In this document: positions 42,444-49,560 of the stretch, piece by piece
Layout: each line of letters starts with the position of its first letter
How positions within the stretch are numbered: position 1 is the stretch's first letter
NCBI GenBank assembly: GCA_963784175.1
Contig: CAWAQJ010000018.1
Location: forward strand, 434,001 to 498,000
Length of the DNA: 64,000 nt
Reading direction: 5' to 3'
Origin: JAIBJN01 sp963784175
GTDB lineage: Bacteria > Actinomycetota > Thermoleophilia > Gaiellales > Gaiellaceae
Position numbers and translations under genes: made by a program
Notes under the pieces: model-generated
The model's database searches: none
What the model saw: the letters and a program-made list of their open reading frames with translations, nothing else
What the model was told of the DNA's origin: nothing

Positions 42444-43451
42444 GTGAGAATTCGTCCTGTCCCGAGGCTTGTCCTCCTTCTGCTGGCGCTCGCGGCCCTG
42501 GCGCTCGGCGCGGTCGGGTGCGGTCGCGAGGATTCGGAGGACGACGCCGACGCGGCGCCCATCGAGGAGACAACCGGCGAGGCGCCCGCCGAAGAGCTTT
42601 CCGGAGACATCATCATCGACGGCTCGAGCACGGTCGGGCCGCTGACCACCGCGGCCGCCGCCGCCTTCGGCGATGAGCAGCCCGGTGTCAACATCGAGGT
42701 TGGCACGTCCGGAACGGGCGGTGGCTTCGAGCGCTTCTGCGCCGGTGAGACCGACATCTCCAACGCCTCCCGCGGCATCGACGAGGAGGAAGAGGTTCCG
42801 GTGTGCGAGGAGGCCGGAATCGACTACACCGAGCTCCAGGTCGGCGTCGACGCCCTCACGGTCGTCGTCAACGCCGAGAACGACTGGGCCACCTGCCTGA
42901 CGGTCGACCAGCTGAAGAAGATCTGGGAACCGGCCGCAGAAGGCAAGATCACGAACTGGAACCAGGTCGACCCGAGCTTCCCCGACCAGGCGCTCGCGCT
43001 CGCAGGCCCCGGCACGGACTCGGGCACGTTCGACTACTTCACCGACGAGATCAACGGCGAGGAAGGCGCGAGTCGCGCGGACTACACGGCCAGCGAGGAC
43101 GACAACGTCATCGTCCAGGCCGTCGCCGGCGACCCGGGCGGACTGGGCTACTTCGGCTACACGTACTACGAGGAGAACCAGGACACACTCAAGGCCCTCG
43201 AGATCGACGGCGGCGACGGTTGCGTCGCCCCGAGCGTGGACACGGCGCGCGACGGGAGCTACGCCCCGCTTTCGCGGCCGCTCTTCATCTACGTGAAGAA
43301 CGAGTCCCTCGCGAAGCCCCAGGTCTACGGCTTCGTCGAGTACTTCCTCACCAACTCGATCTCGCTCGCGGAGGACGCGCTGTTCATCCCGGTGCCCGAC
43401 GACCAGGTGGACACGAACCTCTCGGCACTCGAGGCGGCCGGAGGCACCTAA
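42444..43451 (+). CDS. pstS: phosphate-binding lipoprotein PstS
   Basis: 335 residues from GTG at 42444, chosen because AAAGGAG lies 3-9 nt before it; an ATG 24 nt upstream lacks a site. Lipoprotein signal: RLVLLLLALAALALGAVGC with the lipid Cys near residue 26, then an acidic linker. Mature PstS domain: IIIDGSSTVGPLTTAAAAAF (phosphate contact Ser/Thr), VGTSGTGGGFERFCAGETDI, then ISNASRGI, ALTVVVNAENDWATCLTVDQ and GPGTDSGTFDYFTD. It captures phosphate outside the membrane for PstCAB. Confidence 0.97.
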   Translation: MRIRPVPRLVLLLLALAALALGAVGCGREDSEDDADAAPIEETTGEAPAEELSGDIIIDGSSTVGPLTTAAAAAFGDEQPGVNIEVGTSGTGGGFERFCAGETDISNASRGIDEEEEVPVCEEAGIDYTELQVGVDALTVVVNAENDWATCLTVDQLKKIWEPAAEGKITNWNQVDPSFPDQALALAGPGTDSGTFDYFTDEINGEEGASRADYTASEDDNVIVQAVAGDPGGLGYFGYTYYEENQDTLKALEIDGGDGCVAPSVDTARDGSYAPLSRPLFIYVKNESLAKPQVYGFVEYFLTNSISLAEDALFIPVPDDQVDTNLSALEAAGGT

Positions 43452-43455
43452 CCGA

Positions 43456-44394
43456 GTGGCAACGCAAGACACGACCGCAGACGCGCAGCCGGCACCGATC
43501 CGGCTGCGCGCCGAGGGCCGGCGCTGGGGCGAGGACGTCATCAAGGGGCTCCTCGCCCTCTGTGCCCTCGTCTCCGTGGCGACGACGATCGGGATCATCA
43601 TTGCCCTGCTCGAGCCGTCGATCGAGTTCTTCCGCGAGGTCTCGATCGTGGACTTCTTCTCCGGCGAGCGCTGGGCGCCCCTCTTCGAGCCCGCCTCGTT
43701 CGGCGTGCGGCCGCTGCTCGTCGGAACCTTCATGGTCACCTTCTGGGCCTGCGTCGTCGCACTGCCCCTCGGGCTCGGCGCCGCGGTCTACCTGAGCGAG
43801 TACGCGCGCCCAAGGGTTCGCAACACCCTCAAGCCGGCGCTCGAGGTGCTCGCCGGCATTCCGACCGTCGTCTTCGGGTTCTTCGCCCTGACGTTCTTCA
43901 CCCCACTGCTCCAGGACCTGGGTGTCGGGGTGGGGATCTTCAACATCCTCGCCGCGGGCCTCGTGATGGGCGTGATGCTCATCCCGACCGTGGCCTCCAT
44001 CTCCGAGGACGCAATGGCCGCCGTGCCCCGGGACCTCAGAGACGGCGCCTTCGGCCTCGGCGCCTCGAGGCTCCAGGTTGCGACGCGGATCGTCATCCCG
44101 GCCGCTGTCTCGGGGATCATCGCCAGCTACGTGCTCGCCATCTCCCGCGCGGTCGGCGAGACGATGATCGTCCTCATCGCCGCCGGGGGACTCGCGCAGA
44201 TCACGTACGACCCGCGCGAGCCGGCACAGACGATGACCGCGTTCATCGGCGCGACGGGGCTCGGCGACGTGCCGACCGGGTCGCTCGAATACAAGACGAT
44301 CTTCGCGGTCGGGCTCACCCTCTTCGTGATCACGTTCGCCATGAACATCTTCTCGATCCGGCTCGTCCGGAAGTACCGGGAGATCTACGAATGA
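43456..44394 (+). CDS. pstC: phosphate ABC transporter permease PstC
   Basis: 312 residues from GTG. Six membrane spans; the permease EAA-type loop reads DAMAAVPRDLRDGAFGLGAS (about residues 190-209), and ISRAVGETMIVLIAAG follows. Pairs with PstA to form the channel. It starts 4 nt after pstS. The 127-bp spacer to pstA holds three hairpins. Confidence 0.96.
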   Translation: MATQDTTADAQPAPIRLRAEGRRWGEDVIKGLLALCALVSVATTIGIIIALLEPSIEFFREVSIVDFFSGERWAPLFEPASFGVRPLLVGTFMVTFWACVVALPLGLGAAVYLSEYARPRVRNTLKPALEVLAGIPTVVFGFFALTFFTPLLQDLGVGVGIFNILAAGLVMGVMLIPTVASISEDAMAAVPRDLRDGAFGLGASRLQVATRIVIPAAVSGIIASYVLAISRAVGETMIVLIAAGGLAQITYDPREPAQTMTAFIGATGLGDVPTGSLEYKTIFAVGLTLFVITFAMNIFSIRLVRKYREIYE

Positions 44395-44419
44395 GGGTCG
44401 CTCGCCTCCGGCTCGCTCG

Positions 44420-44521
44420 CGTGGGGGAAACCATGTTTCCCCCACGAGCCCCCTTCTTTGATGCAGTGAAGGAACCGCCCGGTTCCCTCACACACCCTCC
44501 CCCTCGGCCGGAGACCGGCCG
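44420..44521 (+). promoter_or_regulatory. three hairpins between pstC and pstA
   Basis: Stem 1: 44420-44431 pairs perfectly with 44435-44446 (12 bp, CGTGGGGGAAAC, CAT loop). Stem 2: 44466-44491 with arms GTGAAGGAACC and its near-complement around GCCC (10 of 11 pairs). Stem 3: CGGCCGG 44505-44511 with 44515-44521 (7 bp, AGA loop), ending next to the pstA ATG and burying its GGAG ribosome-binding site. The layout would lower pstA translation or protect the upstream mRNA; this is inference. Confidence 0.65.
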
Positions 44522-45400
44522 ATGAGCGCCGTCTCCTCCCCCATCGGGCAGCGCCCTCGCGGCGACAAGGTGCGCGGGACGCTCTTCTACATCCTGCTGC
44601 TCATCTCGGTGGCGGTCGGGTTCATCCTGCTCTTCACGCTCATCGTGGACGTCGTGCAGAAGGGGATCGGATACATCGACCCGCTCTTCTTCACGGAGCC
44701 CAACAACCCGACGAACCCGCAGGAGGCGGGCGCCAAGCCGGCGATCCTGGGGACGATCTACCTGATGGTGCTCCTGCTCATCTTCGTGGTGCCGATCGGC
44801 GTGGGGACGGCGATCTACCTCGAGGAGTACGCCGATCGCGAGCGCTGGTACAACCGGCTGCTCGAGCTCAACATCCAGAACCTCGCCGCGGTCCCCTCGA
44901 TCGTCTACGGGATCCTGGGGCTCGCGTTCCTCGTCCGCGGCCTGGGCCTCGGGCGAGTGCTGCTCGCGGGGGCGCTGATCCTGACGCTCCTCGTGCTCCC
45001 CACCGTGATCGTCGCGGCCCGCGAGGCCATCCGCGCCGTGCCCGACACGATCCGCCAGGGCGCCTACGCCCTCGGCGCGACCCAGTGGCAGGTCGTCTCG
45101 CGCCAGGTTCTCCCGGCCGCGATCCCCGGAATCGCCACGGGCTCGATCCTGGCTCTGGCCCGCGCGATCGGTGAGACGGCGCCGCTGCTCCTCGTCGGCG
45201 CGCTCACGTACGTGACCGTGAACCCGAGCCTCCTCGGGTCGTTCACCGCCCTGCCGGTCCAGATCTACCAGTGGATCGCACGACCTCAGGAAGAGTTCCG
45301 GTACCTCGCCGCGGCCGGGATCATGGTGCTCCTCGCAATCCTCCTCACGATGAATGCCTTCGCGATCTGGCTCCGCAACCGCTACCAGAGAAGGTGGTGA
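44522..45400 (+). CDS. pstA: phosphate ABC transporter permease PstA
   Basis: 292 residues with six spans. Seen: AIYLEEYADRERWYNRLLEL, IQNLAAVPSIVYGILGLAFL, the EAA-type loop EAIRAVPDTIRQGAYALGAT and ARAIGETAPLLLVGALTYV. Second half of the phosphate channel. The GGAGA ribosome-binding site lies inside a hairpin whose last base touches the ATG. The pstB ATG overlaps its stop (TGATG). Confidence 0.96.
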   Translation: MSAVSSPIGQRPRGDKVRGTLFYILLLISVAVGFILLFTLIVDVVQKGIGYIDPLFFTEPNNPTNPQEAGAKPAILGTIYLMVLLLIFVVPIGVGTAIYLEEYADRERWYNRLLELNIQNLAAVPSIVYGILGLAFLVRGLGLGRVLLAGALILTLLVLPTVIVAAREAIRAVPDTIRQGAYALGATQWQVVSRQVLPAAIPGIATGSILALARAIGETAPLLLVGALTYVTVNPSLLGSFTALPVQIYQWIARPQEEFRYLAAAGIMVLLAILLTMNAFAIWLRNRYQRRW

Positions 45401-46278
45401 TGCCCGACATGGAAAGCGCACCGGCCGCACCTGCGAGAATCGCCGGCATGGACGAGAAGATCCTCACGGAGCGCCGTGAGGCGGTGGCATCGACGCGCCG
45501 CGACGTCCTTTTCGACGTGGCCGACCTGACGGTCTCGTACTCGGACGTGCCTGCATTGAAGAACGTCTCGCTCGAGATCTACAAGAACTTCGTCACGGCT
45601 TTCATCGGGCCCTCGGGCTGCGGCAAGAGCACCTTCATCCGCTGCTTCAACCGCATGAACGATCTCATCCCGACGGCGTTCGTGGACGGAAGGATCTTCT
45701 ACCACGGCACCGATCTCTACGGACACGAGGTGGACTCGGTCGAGGTTCGCAAGCGGATCGGGATGGTCTTCCAGAAGCCGAACCCGTTCCCGAAGTCGAT
45801 CTACGACAACATCGCGTTCGGCCCCCGCGTCCTCGGTTGGAAGAAGGACCTCGACGACCGCGTCGAGCGCGCGCTGCGGAACGCCGCGCTCTGGGACGAG
45901 GTCAAGAACCGCCTCAAGTCGAGCGCCTACAGCCTCTCGGGCGGCCAGCAGCAACGCCTCTGCATCGCGCGCTGCCTCGCGGTCGAGCCCGACGTGCTCC
46001 TGATGGACGAGCCGGCCTCTGCCCTCGACCCGATCTCGACCACGGCGATCGAGGACCTGATGCACCAGCTCAAGCGCGAGTACACGATCGTGATCGTCAC
46101 GCACAACATGCAGCAGGCGGCGCGCGTCGCCGACATGACGGCGTTCTTCAGCGTCGAGGTCGACGAGGAAAAGGACCACCGCACCGGGATCCTCGTGGAG
46201 TACGACGAGACGCCCACGATTTTCACCAACCCCGGCGACAAGCGGACAGAGGACTACGTGACGGGACGATTCGGATGA
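45400..46278 (+). CDS. pstB: phosphate ABC transporter ATPase PstB
   Basis: 292 residues. A ~35-residue N-terminal tail precedes the ATPase: Walker A GPSGCGKSTFIRC (about 67-79), Q-loop GMVFQKPNPFPKSIYDNIAF, signature YSLSGGQQQRLCIARCL, Walker B DVLLMDEPASALDP and switch His in VIVTHNMQQ. Energises PstCA import. The start overlaps pstA and the stop overlaps phoU (ATGA). Confidence 0.98.
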   Translation: MPDMESAPAAPARIAGMDEKILTERREAVASTRRDVLFDVADLTVSYSDVPALKNVSLEIYKNFVTAFIGPSGCGKSTFIRCFNRMNDLIPTAFVDGRIFYHGTDLYGHEVDSVEVRKRIGMVFQKPNPFPKSIYDNIAFGPRVLGWKKDLDDRVERALRNAALWDEVKNRLKSSAYSLSGGQQQRLCIARCLAVEPDVLLMDEPASALDPISTTAIEDLMHQLKREYTIVIVTHNMQQAARVADMTAFFSVEVDEEKDHRTGILVEYDETPTIFTNPGDKRTEDYVTGRFG

Positions 46279-46967
46279 GGGTCACGCTCCAGGCGGAGCT
46301 CGACCAGCTCGAGGCTGCGCTCCAGGAGGAAGGCGCCCTCGTCCTGCGCGCGCTGCGCGGTTGCCTCAACGCGCTCGAGCAGACCGACGTCGAGCTCGCG
46401 GACGAGGTCATCGCCTTCGACGACGAGATCGACCAGTCCTACCTCTCGATCGAGGAAGGCATCCAGTCGCTGCTCGCGCGCCAGACTCCGGTCGCCGTCG
46501 ACCTGCGCCTCGTGCTCGCCATCCTCCACAACAACCTCCACCTGGAGCGGATGGCGGACTACTGCGTCACGATCGCCAAGCTGACGAAGCTCGTGCGAGA
46601 CGTTCCCCACGACACCACCATCCTCGAAGGCTTCGAGGAGATGGGGACGCGCGCGGAGGAGATGATCCGCGTGGCGCTCGACTCGTTCCGCGACCGCAAC
46701 GCGCAGCGGGCGGAGTCGCTCGTCGACCTGGACGAGCTGATCGACAGGGCCAACCGGCGCGTCGTCGGGCACGTCCTCTCGCTCGGCAGCGACATCGCCC
46801 TGCGCGAATGGGGTCTCCGGATGATCATCGTGTCGCGGTGCCTCGAGCGCATCGGCGACCACGCGGTCGACATCGGCGAGCAGACCGCGTACCTGGTCAG
46901 CGGCGAGTTCCGCGAGTTCACGGATGCATCGCACGACCCGGGCACAACGCCGCGCGAGCTGGGCTAG
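46275..46967 (+). CDS. phoU: phosphate transport regulator PhoU
   Basis: 230 residues, two PhoU helical repeats: RVTLQAELDQLEAALQEEGA to FDDEIDQSYLSIEEGIQSLL, and LDSFRDRNAQRAESLVDLDE to CLERIGDHAVDIGEQTAYLV. The (D/E)xxxD motifs bind metal. PhoU links PstB to PhoR and damps Pho signalling. The last gene of the pst operon, overlapping the convergent PiT gene by 4 bp. Confidence 0.96.
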   Translation: MRVTLQAELDQLEAALQEEGALVLRALRGCLNALEQTDVELADEVIAFDDEIDQSYLSIEEGIQSLLARQTPVAVDLRLVLAILHNNLHLERMADYCVTIAKLTKLVRDVPHDTTILEGFEEMGTRAEEMIRVALDSFRDRNAQRAESLVDLDELIDRANRRVVGHVLSLGSDIALREWGLRMIIVSRCLERIGDHAVDIGEQTAYLVSGEFREFTDASHDPGTTPRELG

Positions 46968-48055
46968 GCGCGGGCGAGGGCCACGCGCCTGGTCTGCCAG
47001 GAGCGTGCGCCGAAGGCAACCGTGGCGATCACCGCGGCGAGCGCGAAGACGAGCGCGTCACCGGCCGGGAGTCGCGTCAGGACCTCCATTCCGGCCCCGA
47101 CGGTCGCGGCCGCGGGGATCGTCAGCACCCAGGCGACGAGGATGTTGCCCGCAACGCCCCAGCGCACCGCGTTGAGCCGCCGCGTGGCGCCGGCGCCGAG
47201 AACCGAGCCGGAGATCGTGTGCGTGGTCGAGACCGGGAAGCCGTAGTGGGCGGTCGTCCAGAGAATCCCGGCCGTCGCCGTCTGGGCCGCGAACCCGCGC
47301 GGCGGATCCAGCTTGGCAATGCGCGTCCCGAGGGTCTTGATGATGCGCCAGCCACCCGCATAGGTGCCGAGGCCCATGGCCAGCGCCGAGCTCACGATCA
47401 CCCACGTGGGCGGCCGGTCGAAGTCGGCGGCCAGGTGGCCGGAGGCTACGAGCGCGAGGGCGATGATGCCCATCGTCTTCTGCGCGTCGTTCGTCCCGTG
47501 CGTGAAGGCGACGAACCCGCCGGAGACGAGCTGGAGCCTCCTGAAGACGCGGTTCACGAGCCCCGGGGCCCGCCGCCGCACGATCCACATCACGGCGAGC
47601 ATCAGCGCGGCCGCGCAGACGATTCCGAAGAGCGGCGCCAGGAGAGACGGGATCGCGACCTTCTCGACCAGCCCGCTCCACTGCACGACGTCGAATCCTC
47701 CGGCCGCGATCGCGGAGCCGGCGACGCCGCCGATGAGCGCGTGGCTCGAGCTCGACGGGAGGCCCAGAAACCACGTGATCAGGTTCCAGGTGATCGCGCC
47801 GACGAGGCCGGCGAGGACGATGTCGAGCGTGATGATCCCGGGCTCGACGATGTCGTTGGCGATCGTCGCCGCCACCTCGAAGGAGACGAAGGCCCCCGCG
47901 ACGTTCAGGAACGCGGCGCTGATGACCGCCGGCCGCGGCGCGAGGGCGCGGGTGGAAACGCTCGTCGCGATCGAGTTCGCAGTGTCGTGGAAGCCGTTCG
48001 TGAAGTCGAAGAAGAGCGCGACCGCCACGACTGCGACGAGGGTGAGGTCTTCCAC
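46964..48055 (-). CDS. pit: PiT family inorganic phosphate transporter
   Basis: 363 residues from GTG at 48055. Two inverted PiT signature motifs are seen: FDFTNGFHDTANSIATSVST near the start and FTHGTNDAQKTMGIIALALV later, with SSSSHALIGGVAGSAIAAGG and SGSVLGAG. About ten spans. Low-affinity phosphate import driven by protons or sodium, often with metal-phosphate. Follows its DUF47 partner gene by 11 nt. Confidence 0.95.
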   Translation of the reverse strand: MEDLTLVAVVAVALFFDFTNGFHDTANSIATSVSTRALAPRPAVISAAFLNVAGAFVSFEVAATIANDIVEPGIITLDIVLAGLVGAITWNLITWFLGLPSSSSHALIGGVAGSAIAAGGFDVVQWSGLVEKVAIPSLLAPLFGIVCAAALMLAVMWIVRRRAPGLVNRVFRRLQLVSGGFVAFTHGTNDAQKTMGIIALALVASGHLAADFDRPPTWVIVSSALAMGLGTYAGGWRIIKTLGTRIAKLDPPRGFAAQTATAGILWTTAHYGFPVSTTHTISGSVLGAGATRRLNAVRWGVAGNILVAWVLTIPAAATVGAGMEVLTRLPAGDALVFALAAVIATVAFGARSWQTRRVALARA

Positions 48056-48066
48056 GCTCCCGCTCG

Positions 48067-48687
48067 CTACGCGTTCTTGACGACGATGTTCCCCACGACG
48101 TTGGCCGCGGTCTCGCAGGCGTCGAGAGCGTCCTCGAGCGCCTCGAAGATGTCCTTCCAGCGGATGACGATGAGCGGGTCGATTCGCGGGTCGCGGAAGA
48201 GGTCGGCGATCGCATCGCGGACCACGCGGTCTCCCTCGTCCTCGAGCTCCTTGAGCGCCACCAGCTCCCTCTCGACGCCGTGGAGGCCCTTCAGCTCCCT
48301 CAGGGAGGCCGCCAGATGCTCGGATGCGCCCACGAGGATGCGGCACTGCTCGATCGCTTGCCGGGTCGTCGACTCGACGCCATAGAGGTCGAGCAGCTCG
48401 GACGCCTCGTCCATGTGGTCGACGACGTCGTCCACGCTCGTCGCGAGCGCGTAGATGTCCTCCCGGTCGAACGGGGTGATGTACTGCGTGTTCAGGAGCT
48501 GGATGAGCTCGCGCGTGATCGTGTCGCCCTCGTGCTCGACGGCCTTCACGTCGGCCTGGCTCACGGAGACGTTGGGATACTCTCGAAACCGCCGCTCGAT
48601 CAGTCGCGCAGCCTCCAGCGCGTTCGCCCCCGCCCTCGAGAAGAGGTCGTAGAACTCACTGGTGCGCGGAACGAGCGAGAGCTTCAA
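48067..48687 (-). CDS. DUF47 PhoU-like accessory protein of the PiT transporter
   Basis: 206 residues, an all-helical PhoU-like protein: FYDLFSRAGANALEAARLIE, EHEGDTITRELIQLLNTQYI, PFDREDIYALATSVDDVVDH and KDIFEALEDALDACETAANV. DUF47 genes pair with pit genes and their proteins are thought to control the transporter. Only 26 bp separate it from the divergent acid-phosphatase gene. Confidence 0.93.
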   Translation of the reverse strand: MKLSLVPRTSEFYDLFSRAGANALEAARLIERRFREYPNVSVSQADVKAVEHEGDTITRELIQLLNTQYITPFDREDIYALATSVDDVVDHMDEASELLDLYGVESTTRQAIEQCRILVGASEHLAASLRELKGLHGVERELVALKELEDEGDRVVRDAIADLFRDPRIDPLIVIRWKDIFEALEDALDACETAANVVGNIVVKNA

Positions 48688-48706
48688 GGCGCGCGAGATG
48701 GTACAG

Positions 48707-48724
48707 GTTCACCATGCGGTCACC
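48707..48724 (+). promoter_or_regulatory. two-unit PHO-box-like site at the acid-phosphatase start
   Basis: GTTCACC (48707) and GGTCACC (48718) are 11 nt apart on the strand of the phosphatase gene. The second unit lies over its first codons. A site there would block rather than activate the mapped start, so either the true start is further on or the match is chance. Confidence 0.3.
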
Positions 48725-49541
48725 AACTAGACACATTGCCGCCGGGGCGGCCGCGCTTGCACTGCTGATTCCCGCCTCGGCCGGTGCGGACACCGGCATC
48801 CTCGCCATCGGCGACTTCGGGGTCGGCGGCGCGGCCGAGCGCCGCATGGGCGCGGCCATGGAGCAGTTCGCGGCCGGTGCGCAGGCCGATGCGCTCGTGA
48901 CGCTCGGGGACAACGACTACACGGAGAGCCCGGCAGCGTTCAGGCGCAACTGGCTCGATTCGTTCGGCTGGGCGGCCGAGAACGGGCTCGTCGTGGCCGG
49001 CACGCTCGGAAACCACGACGTCCTCGTCGACGGCGGCCGCTACCAGCACGAGCTCCTCGGGATCCGCGGACATTTCTACCGCCGGGCGGTCGGGGAGGTG
49101 GCGCTCTTCCTGATCAACTCGAACCGCAGCGTCGCTTCGCAGACGCGCTGGCTCGACCAGGCGCTGGCCGGCTCCGTCGCGCCGTGGAAGGTCGTCGCCT
49201 TCCACCACCCCCTCTACACCTGCGGCGAGTACAGCGGCGTCGCGGAGATGCGGCGCCAGCTCGCCCCGGTCTTCGAGCGCCACGGCGTCGACCTCGTGCT
49301 CTCCGGGCACGACCACAACTACCAGCGCTTCGGACCGAAGAACGGCGTCACATACGTCGTCCACGGCGGCGGCGGCGCGCGCCTCTATCCGGTTCGCGGC
49401 TGTCCGCGCGGCTTCCCGAAGCGCCGCGTCGCGCGCGCTGTCCGCGGATGGGTGCACCTCCTGGCCAGCCCTACCTCGTTGCGCGTGCGGGCGATCGGCC
49501 CGATGGGACGCGTTCTGGACGAGGTCATCATATACCCCTAG
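48714..49541 (+). CDS. secreted purple-acid-phosphatase-like metallophosphoesterase
   Basis: 275 residues with a Sec signal peptide (MRSPTRHIAAGAAALALLIP, cleavage after ASAGA). Calcineurin-like metal motifs: AIGDFGVGG (GDxG-like), TLGDNDYT (GDN), GTLGNHDVL (GNHD), VVAFHHPLYTCG and SGHDHNYQRFG (GHDH). This set fits mammalian-type tartrate-resistant acid phosphatase rather than a nuclease. Exported phosphatase next to pst, phoX and pit, so it probably supplies phosphate in starvation. Confidence 0.88.
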   Translation: MRSPTRHIAAGAAALALLIPASAGADTGILAIGDFGVGGAAERRMGAAMEQFAAGAQADALVTLGDNDYTESPAAFRRNWLDSFGWAAENGLVVAGTLGNHDVLVDGGRYQHELLGIRGHFYRRAVGEVALFLINSNRSVASQTRWLDQALAGSVAPWKVVAFHHPLYTCGEYSGVAEMRRQLAPVFERHGVDLVLSGHDHNYQRFGPKNGVTYVVHGGGGARLYPVRGCPRGFPKRRVARAVRGWVHLLASPTSLRVRAIGPMGRVLDEVIIYP

Positions 49542-49549
49542 CGGGTATA
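49531..49549 (+). promoter_or_regulatory. CsoR-type copper operator before copA
   Basis: TATACCC-CTAGC-GGGTATA is a perfect 7-bp inverted repeat with a 5-nt spacer, matching the TACCC..GGGTA layout of copper-sensing CsoR operators. It ends 11 bp before the copA ATG and overlaps the stop of the upstream phosphatase gene. No csoR gene lies in the window. Confidence 0.65.
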
Positions 49550-49560
49550 ATCCGGAGCTC

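Noticed and set aside
42420..43451. ATG at 42420 as the pstS start
   Set aside because: It has no ribosome-binding site, while the in-frame GTG at 42444 has AAAGGAG at ideal distance and still leaves a full lipoprotein signal.
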